In this document: positions 43,816 to 55,829 of the stretch, piece after piece
How positions within the stretch are numbered: the stretch's first letter is position 1
Layout of the letters: each line of letters opens with the position of its first letter
Assembly: GCA_025267735.1 (NCBI GenBank)
Contig: CM046297.1
Location: forward strand, 26,624,011 to 26,688,010
DNA: 64,000 bases
DNA from: Mactra quadrangularis
Taxonomy: Eukaryota > Mollusca > Bivalvia > Venerida > Mactridae
Direction: 5' to 3'
Position numbers and translations under genes: made by a program
The notes under the pieces: model-generated
The model's input: only the letters and a program-made list of their open reading frames with translations
What the model was told of the DNA's origin: nothing
The model's database searches: none

Positions 43816-44879
43816 ACACAAATTCAGAAGGTGTTCTAAATTACAAAATGTTGAACAAATGTCAGCGTTTTACAACCCTCAAAAGTAAACTTTATGCTAT
43901 GTCTTGTGTGAAAATATACAATTGCTAAGATAATTTTTCCCTAATTAATGCTGATATAAAATGACCAATGGACAGCTTTACTTCAACCCTGTACTTTTCG
44001 TATTGCATCAAAACTTACTAATCAAGGGGTAATTGCTGAGTTTTTTCCGAATATCTGTAGAGGTGGCTTGTATACTATTTTAAGTTTTGTAACTTTTGGT
44101 ATAATGGTTTGTCCACTTTGATCATTATGGGAATAAAATCCGCTGAAATTAGAAATGTTTTCATCGCCCGATATTTGTGTTAGCTACTAGCCTATTACAC
44201 CCATCTATCACAATATCCCATCAATGCTTGACAATAGTTAATTGTCTTCCATACAGAACAACGGCAATTATTATTATAAATAATTAGTTTGTATGCATAA
44301 TTACCTATTCATTCAAATGTGTGGTTATTTCAACTCCCTATTGCATAAATATCCTGCCTCTATGACCAATGTTATAATAAATTGCTATACATTGAATCTG
44401 GTAAATGAACTTCCATATTATAACAATTCTAATATGGATAAAAATGCGAAACTAGGTGTTGTAAAATCCAGAAAACAAAGCAAATAAAATAATAGCAACA
44501 AGCAATTAAATAGAAACATAGTCTAGTTAAACAATTCTATGAAGAGAAAAAATCAACAACTTTTCCACAAGAAGATTTGACCTCAGGTAAAACATCGATC
44601 ACTAACTTATTTATTATCTCAGCAATTAGAATAGTTTGCAAAGTCAGTTACTATTTTCAGTGACTGCTTTCACAAATTATTCAAATAGCTGAGTTTATTC
44701 CACAGGATTTTACAGTCAACAATTCTGAGTTCCATTTATGATGCTTTTTATGCCTACGGCTTCGAAAGAACAGATTACCGTGAAAGTTCGACGACCGTAT
44801 TGTTAAAAAGTATAGCCGCGAGATGGAGGTCATATCAGTATTTGTAGAAAAACTATGAAACCTTATTAGCATAAATAAT

Positions 44880-46175
44880 TGACGTAATTATGTCAAATAA
44901 AGATAGACGTTTCTACGATCCTCGCAGATGCTACAGGCTGAAATACTCCATGGATCATTGAAAGTGCTACGCCAATTGATTTTCAACCAAAAGGCTTTCA
45001 GCATTAAATGCCGCATTTGGACCTTATCTGATGACTAGCATGTTTTATGCAAATGGTGACCGTCACCGTAGCAGATAATATTTTTAGATTAAAGTCAGTT
45101 ACTTACATTTCTTGATGTACCAGTTTGTTTGTTTTTTGGGTTTTTTTCAAATTTTCAAAGTAAAAGTCACAAAGTTAAGTTGTATGCACAATAAACACAT
45201 AAACTATTTTGTCTTTAAAAAAGTAACGCTTATTTGATAATTCATTACAATTATTGCTCATACCATAACTAAGAATATCATAACTTGAGCATACTTGTGT
45301 CTTATAAAGGAATATTTCCAGAAATTATTGAGACCTCATTTGGCGATTCTGACAAGGAAACAAGATATTCCAAAGAGTTCTTATGCATGTACGTGGTAAT
45401 TAGTTTGTAATATGTCTACATTACATGCAGAATGTCAAAAATAAATTAGTTTGTTAACAATTCGAGCATCGTTTAGAAAACATAATAATGTAAGGATCCG
45501 TTATTACATTACAATCAAAATCTTATAAGGACCCTTTTTATCTCAAATTATCACAAATTTGCGGCTTTAAGAACGTATGACTTCGTGTCTAGCTGTATTA
45601 CCACAACACTTTGTGAGTAGAAGTAAAAAACAGAGAAGTTCCGCATTTCCGAAGGGAAAATTCTTAACCGATTCCAACGCGCAATAAACCACCATCTAGA
45701 CAAAAAAGCTAAACATTTACAAGAAAGAATACAGATTTTATTCAATCACCAAGGGAGACAACGCTGATGTATATCAATGTCACTCGACTTGTCTCCCTTG
45801 TTTATTTTATACAAACATTAGTCAGCCGTTATAGAAAACTCCACTTAACTCCAATATTCAAATAAATTCCTGCACATTTCATATCAAGTTACGGGTCTTC
45901 ATCAACACGACTAAGTAGCAAATGAAACATTTTTGGCAATAAAATCGATTAAAGAAATTTGCATGTCATTATGCACAATTTTTTCCATAAATTAATCGCC
46001 GGGGTCTCTAAACCTGTTATGAACACTCCATGTGCTTTTTGCAAACAAAGTCCTAAATATGTGCAAAATTTGACATATCTACAGAAAACTAATAACAATC
46101 TATATAATATGTTTTATATACTATATAACAACCTGATGGAGTAGTAAACCTGAAATCAATGAGTATTCACAAGTG
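44880..46175. other. AT-rich non-coding stretch
   Basis: No gene. A short inverted pair AAGGGAGACAA/TTGTCTCCCTT occurs at 45,752-45,800. Confidence 0.4.
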
Positions 46176-46180
46176 TGCGT

Positions 46181-46189
46181 AGACCTAAA
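46181..46189. repeat. 9-bp target-site duplication, left
   Basis: AGACCTAAA, repeated at 46,661-46,669 (the match extends two more bases, TT). Confidence 0.65.
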
Positions 46190-46660
46190 TTGTCTGGTTC
46201 CCCGTCGTACTTTGAAGGTAAATGTTCGTCAGGCAAAACATGATCATGGCCGCACCCTGTGTAATAATTTGGTATTGGATAATTATGTTTTCAAATGAAC
46301 ATTTCTCACTACACATGATTAAATCAAAGGATCATTGAACAAGAAGTACAGTGGATATTTTTTAGTTGTTCGGTTACATTTATGCTAAATAATTTATTAG
46401 AAATTCTAACGAGACTAATCCACGTCCGAATTGTGTTCAAGTGAGACATGTTTGTGTAAATTGTTCGCTAAATATACGTGTAATCAGAAAAATCGAAAGC
46501 GAATGACCTATATAGTATCGAACTGCTACTAAAGTAACTATCTTCAGCAAATGATCATGCAAGATCAGGAAAACACCTGAATAATAACTGAGGAGGCCGC
46601 CATGATCATGGCTTGCCTGACCCATTAACGATAGTGGTAAGGGGCAGGTAATCCAGACGA
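46190..46660. mobile_element. MULE-like MITE, 471 bp
   Basis: The ends TTGTCTGGTTCCCC and (reverse complement) TCGTCTGGATTACC are inverted repeats. Further in, GTCAGGCAAAACATGATCAT and GTCAGGCAAGCCATGATCAT (complement) also pair. A 9-bp direct repeat AGACCTAAA flanks it. Nine-bp duplications suit Mutator-like elements. No coding content. Confidence 0.6.
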
Positions 46661-46669
46661 AGACCTAAA
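46661..46669. repeat. 9-bp target-site duplication, right
   Basis: A second copy of AGACCTAAA. Confidence 0.65.
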
Positions 46670-46745
46670 TTATGATTGTAAACAACGTTCTCGTAGTAAA
46701 TTGTGCAGATGATTAAAACGAATATCTTGGTCATTTTATATTAGC

Positions 46746-46890
46746 AGAACAGAACAGAAATTTTATTTGACAAAAGTACATACACTTATAGTCATATAAT
46801 AAATAACACAATATAATGTACAGATGGAGATATACAAGTACAAATTACATGATATGAAAAAAGGAAGACAATATATACTTCCTCCAGATC
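46746..46890 (-). mobile_element. Likely LINE 3' end, reversed
   Basis: On the minus strand: ...CTATAAGTGTATGTACTTTT, GTCAAATAAAATTTCTGTTC, TGTTCTG. A 3' UTR with an AATAAA signal and a TTCTG tail is typical of CR1/L2-like LINEs. No coding part remains. Confidence 0.5.
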
Positions 46891-46899
46891 ATTGAATAA

Positions 46900-47640
46900 T
46901 GATCTATAAACAACAAAACCAAACTTTTGTATAACGTGTATTTTAGCACTTGGGCTAGTGGCTATACTGAACTATTTATACATTACAAACTATTATCTAA
47001 GTTAACAATTCCATCTGTTCAACAATATATATTGTAAATACTTCAAATTAATAAGACGTATGGTAATCCGTTCAAATTAGATATATTCATCTTTTTCAAC
47101 AAAAAACTCATAACAAAATTGATATTTATTGTTTCTTAATTACAAAACAAAACAAATAAAAACAATTGTGAGTGGTCAGTACAGCCGCCCAAAGCTGAAT
47201 GTCCTTTCAATTACTTTAAAATCGTACGATAATTTGTGCGATGAAACACGATGTTGATGATCTACATAACAACTTTGAATTAACCAATCAAAGATCTTAA
47301 CATATCAAAGAAAAATATTTTCCACCTAATTCGTTTCGCTTAACCGGCAGAAAATACATATGTACAATATGTATAATATAATTAGCGACGGATGTTAATA
47401 AATTTCTTACCATTTAAAAAAGTAATATGAAAGTGTCAGTTCAATACTCATCGAAGATGCTTCACATCATTTTGACATAATGTTAATAAAGTAAGCAAGA
47501 TTGAAGCGATAATAAGAAAACATGAAGTTTTAATTGACAAAAAACAGTGCCATGCTCTGTGCACAACCTTCTCCCTTTAAAAAACTTCATTGATTAACTG
47601 CAAGATATTGGACGTGTAATTCAGAGCTGATATGGCGTTC
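46900..47640. other. AT-rich non-coding stretch
   Basis: Nothing recognised. Confidence 0.4.
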
Positions 47641-47654
47641 ACCACGACATCATA

Positions 47655-48281
47655 AACTGCCGCCCGACTAGCTCAGTTGGTAGCACGTTAGTCTACTGAT
47701 TGAGGGGTCGTGGGTTCAATTCCCGGGCGGGGCTTACTTTCGTGGAGCTTGGTCATGAAATTATTTCTACAGCCATTCTTCCTCCTACCAATATTTAATT
47801 ATGTAGGGCAGTTGTCAGTCACTGGCGAAAGTATGCGCTTAGTAGTTGGTTAACAGCTAAATCCAGAGATTTAACTTTTCCAGGAGGAGTGAGTAGATTG
47901 ACTGACCGCCGTTATATGACCTATATAGTGCGTACAAAAAAACAAAACACTGTTTATAATAACAATAGAATAAACTTATCCACTACGAGGGACGCTCAGG
48001 ATGACAATAACATAAACATGTGATATGTTTTACGATTGTCTTAGTTGTTAGTGTAATGGAAAAGATTTTTACCAACACAAGCACGATTTACCAACAAATG
48101 GTGGTATCCATCATGCTAATTTTGTTACAATGAATTACACACAATTTATTTTCATCACTGCCTACCCCAGAAATGGATTGTCTCATTTCTAATGTTTACC
48201 AAAACACGTTTTGTTTTTTTGTACGCACTATACAATGTGTTGCTACGGCGTTAAACCCAACAACAAAAACAATATAAAAAA
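47655..48281 (+). mobile_element. SINE family B, full copy split by a MITE
   Basis: The head GCCCGACTAGCTCAGTTGGT, GGGTTCAATTCCCGGGCGGG and the body are intact. The tail breaks after ATATGACCTATA and resumes as CAATGTGTTGCTACGGCGTT. The interrupting 47,926-48,230 is a TA-type MITE. Target duplications CACGACATCATAA (47,642-47,654) and CACGACGTCATAA (48,282-48,294) frame the whole with one change. Confidence 0.85.
47926..48230 (+). mobile_element. TA-type MITE (TAGTGCGTAC), copy 3, nested in a SINE
   Basis: TAGTGCGTACAAAAAAACAA to TTGTTTTTTTGTACGCACTA, 305 bp, flanked by TA. Because the host SINE is known from other copies, the pre-insertion site (GACCTATACAATG) can be read directly, confirming a 2-bp TA duplication. 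Confidence 0.85.
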
Positions 48282-48295
48282 CACGACGTCATAAG

Positions 48296-48935
48296 CAAAT
48301 ACTCGACCATTATGGAAAAATACAGACTTAATGAAATACCTGAGCTATTACGAGATTCATGCATTTTGATTGGTTCAGAATCTCATAAAGATCGTGTTTT
48401 TCTTTCAACAGAAAGAAATCAGCCATTTAGAGTGTTGGTACAATCTTAGTGCTTTTGATAAAGACCCTATCTGCGACTTTTGCGTCTGGTAATTTTATTT
48501 AAGTGATAAAATTACGGCTACATGATAACGCAACATGTATGATTGTCTTCAGCCAAATAACAAGGGCAATATGAAAGTAACGTAAAAAATAACATGGCCC
48601 AAATACAATGTACCTTAAGGGATCTATAACAGTTGCAAATACGGTTAACTATCAATTATCTCAAGAGGCAATTACCTGTTGTATATGTGTTCCTATTTGA
48701 TCATAAAAACAAAAGCAGACAAGCTAGAATGAGCTAACAACACGACAGAGACACATTAAAACAACATAAAATAGTTTAGTAATACATTTGTGCGTTATAT
48801 AAAACGCTGGCTGCAATGTAATGAGTTTAACATAATATAATAAAAAAGGAATGTAAGGGTCTTGTTTTTTTAGTTATTTTAATTGAGGCGTCCATTTATA
48901 CCTAAAGTTTAACAATCTTATAACATCCACAGTTT
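48296..48935. other. AT-rich non-coding stretch
   Basis: Nothing recognised. Confidence 0.4.
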
Positions 48936-48936
48936 T

Positions 48937-49259
48937 CAGCCCTGCGTTCAGTTACTGCGAACGTTACAAAACGTTCCGTAACGATACATTCGGAACTCCT
49001 CGGCCATTCGCTGCGAATAATCTCGGACATATTAAGACGCTATTTTGAAACTACCGGTGTTAAAGTAAACAAATATATGATCGTTTAGGCAATTAGTGAT
49101 GTTTCGTTTTTAGTCCGTAAATTTTGAGACATCACTCATTGCCTTAACGATCGCATTTTTGTGTATTAGATGAGATTATTTGCAGTGAATGGCCGAGGAG
49201 TTCCGAATGTATCGTTACGGAACGTTCTGTAACGTTCTGTGTAATTGAACAGGCTACTG
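48937..49259. mobile_element. Palindromic MITE (CAGNAGC family), full copy
   Basis: Left GCGTTCAGTTACTGCGAACG, right inverse GTGTAATTGAACAGGCTACTG-like end. The interior GATCGTTTAGGCAATTAGTG vs CACTCATTGCCTTAACGATC is self-complementary. About 88 percent identical to 20,278-20,595. Confidence 0.75.
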
Positions 49260-49261
49260 CT

Positions 49262-50170
49262 TGAAGACACTGATGAATTACCTTTGCGTTTAACTTAATC
49301 AATAGTTACTTGTTTAATGTGTTATATAGTGTGCATTAATGTGAATTTACTTCAAATAGTATGCATTTATGTAAAATTACTTCAACTTTAAAATTTATTA
49401 TATTTAATCTAAATACATATTTTATATAATATGATTAATAACTTGCAACTGAATGCATCAATGCATTTTTGGCAATGAATTTTCATAAATTTTGTATGGA
49501 AATGTGTCTGTGAGTCAAATTAATGCAATTCTTATTTTCACATAACAGCTCCACCAATTCGCTTAATAGCATATGCCTGATTACATATAATATAATATGT
49601 ATGATAAAAAACAGTCTGTCAATGATGGAATCCACTGGGAATTCTAATAACATTGCAGCACTAAAACTAACTGTTACATCGCTACACTACACAATAGAAA
49701 ACATGTATATTGACAGTAGGTAACATGTCACGTGACCCATTAGTAATATTGCTGTTAATGATGATTATAATGAAAGTTTACATCTTTTCAATGTTAAAAC
49801 ATATTTCCAGCCTGGTTTAGACATTTCTGCATTAAACTAGTCTACGTGTATATAAAAGAACATAATAACAAGCAGCATGCAACTCCGCATTTCAAAAATC
49901 AGCCATCGTCCATAAAACATTAGTTAGATGTATCTCCACCCCTATAGACATAGATCTTTTTAACCAAAACCTACTTTATATTTATACTTTTAAATCCTAT
50001 GACTTATTTACAGCATTTGTCTTGTAGTTACTTATATGTTCCAAGCGTTTCTGTTATTTGCACACTATATGACCAATAAGTGTCGATGCGTCTTAAAACA
50101 ACATGAAATAAATAAAACATTAGTTTTAGGATTCAAACACAACCTCTCGTTTTCTTGTTTTAGAAGATAA
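49262..50170. other. AT-rich non-coding stretch
   Basis: No gene. GCCTGATTACATATAAT... near 49,575 and ATAAGTAATCAGGCAG near 54,738 are inverted relatives, hinting at a degraded dispersed repeat (49,560-49,640 vs 54,670-54,770). Confidence 0.35.
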
Positions 50171-50188
50171 TGATATTGTTTTGTTTTC

Positions 50189-50505
50189 TTTGTTTTTGTT
50201 TATGTTGGGTTTAACGCCGTAGCAACACATTGTATAGGTCATATAACACGGCGGTTAGTCAACCTATTCACTGCTCCTGGAAATGCTAAATCTCTGGATT
50301 TAGCTGTTAAGCAACTACTAAGCGCATACTTTCGCCAGTGACTGACAACTGCCCTACATAATTAAAAATCATTGGTAGGAGGGAGAATTGCCGTATAAAT
50401 AATTTCGTTACCAAGCTCCACGAAAGTATGCCCCGCCCGGGAATTGAACCCTCGACCCCTTGATCAGTAGACTTGCGTGCCACCAACTGAGCAAGCCGGG
50501 CGGTT
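50189..50505 (-). mobile_element. SINE family B, full copy with duplication
   Basis: All modules are present on the minus strand: head (GCTTGCTCAGTTGGTGGCAC, GGGTTCAATTCCCGGGCGGG), body, and tail (ACCGCCGTGTTATATGACC, TGTTGCTACGGCGTTAAACC). TTGTTTTGTTTTC at 50,176-50,188 and 50,506-50,518 is a 13-bp duplication. Confidence 0.85.
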
Positions 50506-50734
50506 TTGTTTTGTTTTCAACTTTAAGTAAACATGATACAATGCCATGATTTGGTATTGTCTGCTTCAGGTCAGAACTTTGTTTCCATCACAAAGCGGTG
50601 GAAAGTCGATCTGCATCTAGTCTTAGATAGGCCAAGATCACTAGTACACTGTATTAAGTTTTATACAAATTGTAACGCATAAACTTGTAACACCAGTAAT
50701 AGCTTCACATCAAACACCTATAATATTTATTTCA

Positions 50735-51845
50735 GGAACGCTAAAATTTCAAACCAATTTAAAGAGATATTTATTGTAAAATTTAACTTTCTGTATAAAT
50801 ATTTTACAAAGTAGCTATAAAACATCTCACCTACATCATGCTATGACTTATTCATGTTTTACAGATCGCTGCAAACCAAAATGCAATAATGTTCGGTATA
50901 AATGTGACAATAAACCTTTCTCGTAAAATATTTTACACAGCTTTTAGAAGTCGCGTTATGTTTATGTTCTCAGCATTAGATAATAGTTGTCTGCATATCC
51001 CTCGTAGACATTATGAAAACTCTAGCAAGCTTAGCAGGCATCAAAGTTTAGTTGAGTGGGTGTTATTACCATCTATGATTATAATGTTTGTGCAATATGC
51101 CATTCAGTACAACAAGGTGAATGCAATCAGTGAATTTGTCTTCTTTTCTAAAAGGAGTTTGTGTTAGACTATTTTAAAGTCAATGATAAAGTCATGATAC
51201 ACTAACTAATTAGTTAGGAGCGTGTTAAGGAAACTCTTTAGTAATCGTTCTTGAAATTAAGCTTCAAGTAACTTTACACTAGAATATTGCAGTCCACATT
51301 GTAGTGCATATTTTATAAAACGTGTATCAAACCAATGAAATTATTCCTCTTTATGTAAAGTCAGAAGTAACACTTAAACGTTTAAAATAAATTATAAACG
51401 AGCTGTTCTGAAAGTTCTGCTTTCAATTTCCTTTATTTCCATGTTGAGTCTAATCAAATAAAAGTTCAGCTTGGATTGCTTTAATTACATTTAAGAAACA
51501 CTGAAAATTCACAACCAATTTCGAGAGACACATGTAATAAATTTAACTCACTTTATAAATAGTTAACAGTCATCCAAAGTAGCTGTCAAACGTCTCAACT
51601 ACATAATGCTATGACTTATTCACGTTTTACAGATCGCTGCAAACCAAAATGCAGTAATGTTCAGTATAAATGTGACAATAAACCTTTCTCGTAAAATATT
51701 TTACACAGCTTTTAGAAGTCGCGTTATGTTTATGTCCACAGCATTAGATTATAGTTGTCGGCATATCCCTTGTAGACATCATGAAAACTCTAGCAAGCTT
51801 AGCAGGCATCAAAGTTCATTTGAGTGGGCGTGATTACCATTAATA
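50735..51845. repeat. Direct duplication, ~345-bp copies 765-780 bp apart
   Basis: 50,735-51,080 and 51,500-51,845 share long stretches (CAGATCGCTGCAAACCAAAA, TGTGACAATAAACCTTTCTC, CTTTTAGAAGTCGCGTTATG). Both contain a frame beginning MF.INVTINLSRKIFY. However, the differences I read within that frame change the amino acid in nearly every case, and the second copy stops early. I therefore see no sign of protein selection. Confidence 0.75.
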
Positions 51846-51849
51846 GTTT

Positions 51850-53220
51850 TGCATCATGTACATATTACGTCGATCAGTTATAGGAATTTTATTCAATCAT
51901 TAAATTTCGTCTTTTTACGACATGGAATTTCGATCAGGTTGTTTCAAAATCAATAAATGCGTATCTAATGAAATCAAATTATCAACATTTCATTCAACAG
52001 TTTGTTAAGATGATTAAAAAACCATCGTAATAAAAGTTAAACCTCATGTCGAGTTAAATAAACACTTAAATATCTCAGTCCATATTACTGTACATATTCC
52101 CAGTACAATATCTCTGAAACAACACGTACAATTGGCAATCTACTTGTCTGTCTTTGGCCGTATTGCTTCTTTCGAAAATTATGAATTCTAAAGCCTTATT
52201 GACGGCGTTTATTTTGTTATGCAATGTCTTATTGAAACAAGACTTTAAGGAATATATACACTAAAGTGATGAAGGTAAATATAACAAACTACTGGTCTAG
52301 GGTTCTACATTTTCTTCTGAAACTAAACCTGTCGCATTGTATGTCCGCGTTGGGAGTAAGAAACTAATGAATCGCTTTAAATGTTGTTTTATTGTCACAG
52401 AGCAAAAAGGGCGATCTTTGTGATAAAAGAGATTAATCAAGTGAAATGTCAAGCCGTTATTTTAAACACATGAATTATGCATAAACGTATGGTAATTTAT
52501 GTAATATTCATTCAGGTGAAACAAACGCTGAATAGTTAGCATCAAATAGTATTAATTTAGCAGTCTATAGCGTATAATGTCGCATTTACTATGTCACTTG
52601 CAACATTTAACGGTTTTATTTAGATTTAAGTATCTCTTACGTAAGCTTCATTATTCTTAAGGGATTGAAACTGGAATACTTTGCCTCTTAGGAATGATAA
52701 AACAAGTAAAAGTTTTTAGGCATTATTATTTTTATTACCTTTTCTGTGGACAAATCAATAAAGAAAAACATACTTCAACTTTGACCTTGATTAAACTCTT
52801 ATCCCTTCGAATTAGTTGAGGTTTATTGGATATAAAATACAATATACAATTTCTTGTCATACAAAACAAAAAAGGGGATACGGATTGGGGAAGAGACTTC
52901 GTAAGCACCCCTAATTTTGTCACACAGGAAAACGATACCCTAACGTAATGATAACTGAAAACTGATAAAAAGTTTACTAAATATGGTGCGGATTGTAAAA
53001 TTGTCAAAGACTTGGAAGCCCACTAAAACGCTAAAACGGTTTTTTTGTTTATATAAACAGACACGCTCCCTTCGCAGTTAAATTAGTTAATGCTCTACCG
53101 TTACTTCACATTACTGCTTTATTGAGTGTAAATTTATGATATTGACATTTACTATGAACAATGAACAACCAATGTAAGTTACCAAATTCCACACTAGCCG
53201 AACATCTTTAGACACATTTT
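51850..53220. other. AT-rich non-coding stretch
   Basis: No supported gene. Confidence 0.4.
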
Positions 53221-53229
53221 AATTGGTTG

Positions 53230-53307
53230 GAAGCTAGGTTAGGTGCGCTGGACGCCGTGAAATGACCTAAATTGTGTTGATACGGCGTTAACTCCAATAG
53301 ATAAATA
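53230..53307 (+). mobile_element. SINE family C, 3' tail with duplication
   Basis: GAAGCTAGGTTAGGTGCGCT, GGACGCCGTGAAATGACC, TGTTGATACGGCGTTAACTC and an ATAAATA tail. AATTGGTTG flanks it at 53,221-53,229 and 53,308-53,316. Confidence 0.8.
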
Positions 53308-53442
53308 AATTGGTTGAAACGGTAATCTGAATAAGTTTATTAAATGTGCTCTATCATGTGACGGCCATGCGACAAAAAAACTTGTACGTGCGAGTACACG
53401 TTGTAAGCTCGCCATGGACTGGCTAAAAGTATATGCGTAGAT

Positions 53443-53505
53443 TTTCTGTCTAAAAATAGAAATATCGGTTTACACATAGACTTTTAGCAGAGGTTAGAAA
53501 GTGAA
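53443..53505 (-). repeat. Dispersed repeat shared with 16,300-16,375
   Basis: The minus strand reads CTTTCTAACCTCTGCTAAAA and ACCGATATTTCTATTTTTAG. Confidence 0.5.
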
Positions 53506-53549
53506 AGAGAGTGACACATTCCCCGATACACAGGACAGTCATAAACAGG

Positions 53550-53686
53550 CAATGCAGACTACTGAAATCCATATAGAGATGTCTAAAAGCTGTGTATATA
53601 ATTTACGAGGAGAGACTACAGCTACATTATTGATAGCAGTTGCAACATTGGTTTGTAGCGACATTCAAATTATGAATAAGTCATGA
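53550..53686 (+). other. Weak coding-like frame with hydrophobic segment
   Basis: From the first ATG the frame reads MQTTEIHIEMSKSCVYNLRG, ETTATLLIAVATLVCSD, IQIMNKS, TGA. The hydrophobic run could be a membrane helix. The upstream part overlaps a dispersed repeat and there is no splice or promoter evidence, so I give it little weight. Confidence 0.12.
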
Positions 53687-53689
53687 TAT

Positions 53690-55000
53690 AGCGAATAAAA
53701 CGAAAGTTATATCTACTTAGGGAAGCCCTTTAACTATTGATGCAGTGAGTTGAATTTAACAACAATTATCTGAAATAGATGTACGTTAATGAAAGTTTAA
53801 AGATGAACTTGTTTTGAATTTCAATCTAAAATGGACCATTTACTTTTTGGCAAATACTTATTGAAGTCGTGAATAATAAAACATACAAGTTTAACAAGTA
53901 TGGAACCTGTTCAGATGTTTGCTTTTAAAATGACCTATAGTAAAAACGGTACTCGTAAACAAAGTAATCTAAAAATTGAATTAAGACTCACGCTTTGTGA
54001 GATCAAAAATGATTAAACTTTGAATGCAATTGATACTTGAGACAAAAACCTTGCCAAGATGTCACACTGAAAAGCGAACATCATATTGTTTTTCCATCTT
54101 AGACGCTTGTACTCTTTTTGATAAATCAATTTTAAAAAATGTGGACACAAATTAAAAGATAGCATGCTTTAAACAATTGGTCATGCCTTTGATAAAATAG
54201 TTACCAACTGTTCACATAAATGTACAAGTTGTGTGCATAAAAGCAAGCAAAATATGATAGTATGAGATTAACCGATGTTTGGGCTATTAAATTATTTTGA
54301 TTTAAGAATAGCTTCGATATACAAAGTTGACGTCATCGAAAATGTGAATACAATATTTCAAAAAGTCAAGCTGCAATAAATTTTTCACGACTTTAGATAT
54401 AAGGGAAACATGACTTGTAATAATGTTGTTTTGAAATAGGTATACAGACATACATGCTTGGTAGCATTGTATTTCTCATGTATTGTATATTTTTATAATA
54501 TATACCAGTCAGTTATTATGTTTTGTATTGCATTGAATATATACAAGTTTGTTTCATAATGAACATCATTAATAGTAATATAACTAATGCTTCACGTAGT
54601 TTATAACCTATTGTCAATGTATATATGGCTTTTTATTTCGCCCACCAATGCAAAAATGTGTTTTATGATGATATATTATTTGAATTCCCCATAGATTCTT
54701 TTGATGACAGACAACTGGTATGATACATATTATAAGTAATCAGGCAGATAATAAAACTAGAGTTGGCGAAACTGTAAGGTCGGGTAAATGCTAACCCCAG
54801 ACCAATTACTATACAAAATACATAAACTGCATTAGAGTATAGCGTATTGGTGCATTTAAACATACCATTTTATAAATATTATATGAAATGTAGACACATA
54901 AAACAAAAAAAAACGTATTATACCTAGACAAATGTGTCCAACGAAAAGAAACGACTCTTGAACTAATGTCAATGAAATGAATTTCGAAGGTCAGAATTAA
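53690..55000. other. AT-rich non-coding stretch
   Basis: Nothing recognised except the weak inverted relative of 49,560-49,640 near 54,670-54,770. Confidence 0.35.
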
Positions 55001-55008
55001 GAAGCTGT

Positions 55009-55308
55009 TTATTTATTTATTTATTGGAGTTAACTCCGTATCAACACAATTTAGGTCAGTTCACGGCGTCCAGCGCACTTAACTTAGCTTTTCTGGACCA
55101 TTGTCTATAACCAGTACTCACCTACCTTTCCCCAAGGCCGGAAACTTCTCCATATTATCTAATCAATGGAGGAAAATCGACATTATTGTCAAATTTTCAT
55201 GGAAGGGTATAACCTCCCCGGATGGGATTCGAACCCGCACCCCCTCGGGCACGAGTATCCAAATCCCGGCGCGCTACCAACTGCGCTATCGGCCCGGGTT
55301 TATATACG
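55009..55308 (-). mobile_element. SINE family C, full copy
   Basis: Minus-strand head: GGGCCGATAGCGCAGTTGGT, then a long variable-arm-like CTCGTGCCCGAGGGGG and the B box GGTTCGAATCCCATCC. Body: AATGTCGATTTTCCTCCATT; TCCGGCCTTGGGGAAAGG. Tail: GGACGCCGTGAACTGACC, TGTTGATACGGAGTTAACTC and (ATAA)n. GAAGCTGT at 55,001-55,008 and 55,309-55,316 is a probable short duplication. Confidence 0.8.
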
Positions 55309-55489
55309 GAAGCTGTATTGACATCAATTATAAATAATAGATCAGATAAAAGGTCTACTGGAATTGGTTTTCATAAAGTTTTTCATGTATTATAAAAACA
55401 ACTCCATTTTACAAAGAGAGTAATTTTCATGTAATTTTGATCGTTGATTTTGATGGTATTGCCAACACAAGCTTCATCACAACTTTGCT

Positions 55490-55810
55490 GCAACACAGAT
55501 ATAATGAATTTTCTAAAATTTTCAAAATTGTACAAAAAGGTTTTTGGAGGCAGTAAAGCAGGGTTTTGATAGAAAAAGTTAAGTGCAAATTAACACACAA
55601 ATGTAGGAGATGGTGTTTAAAGCATACATAAATGCCCAATTAGTTACAATATAGATGTTTTTAATACGGTATCATTTGATATCCCTTGCAATAAGCCAGT
55701 TTGCCTTAAACTATTAAGAATAAATTTACTCAGCAAAATAAGCATCTACAAAAGGTTATTTCAAATAATATACAAAAATTAACCTAATTTGTAAGTAAAT
55801 GATTGTATTG
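55490..55810. mobile_element. Diverged piggyBac-type MITE relative
   Basis: Words in the same order as copies 1 and 2: CTAAAATTTTCAAAATTGTA, GAGATGGTGTTTAAAG, CCTTGCAATAAGCCAGTTTG, CCTTAAACTATTAAGAATAA. The terminal repeats and TTAA are not recognisable; an old copy. Confidence 0.5.
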
Positions 55811-55829
55811 ATTTTTTCTCAGGGAAGTT

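Larger units (their letters stand above)
42035..44870. repeat. Local three-copy duplication, ~1-1.15 kb apart
   Basis: A ~200-bp core (CATCGCCCGATATTTGTGTT, AGCTACTAGCCTA, CCCATCTATCACA, CATACAGAACAACGGCAATT, AATAATTAGTTTGTATGCAT) recurs at 42,048, 43,008 and 44,163 in direct order. Copies 2 and 3 continue into related downstream DNA (compare 43,490-43,630 with 44,680-44,800). Copy 1 is interrupted by the repeat at 42,294. Copies are 80-90 percent alike in the core. No gene within. Confidence 0.75.

Noticed and set aside
47661..47735. Functional tRNA gene
   Set aside because: It is the head of a SINE with body, tail and target duplication; the same head recurs in five other SINE copies.
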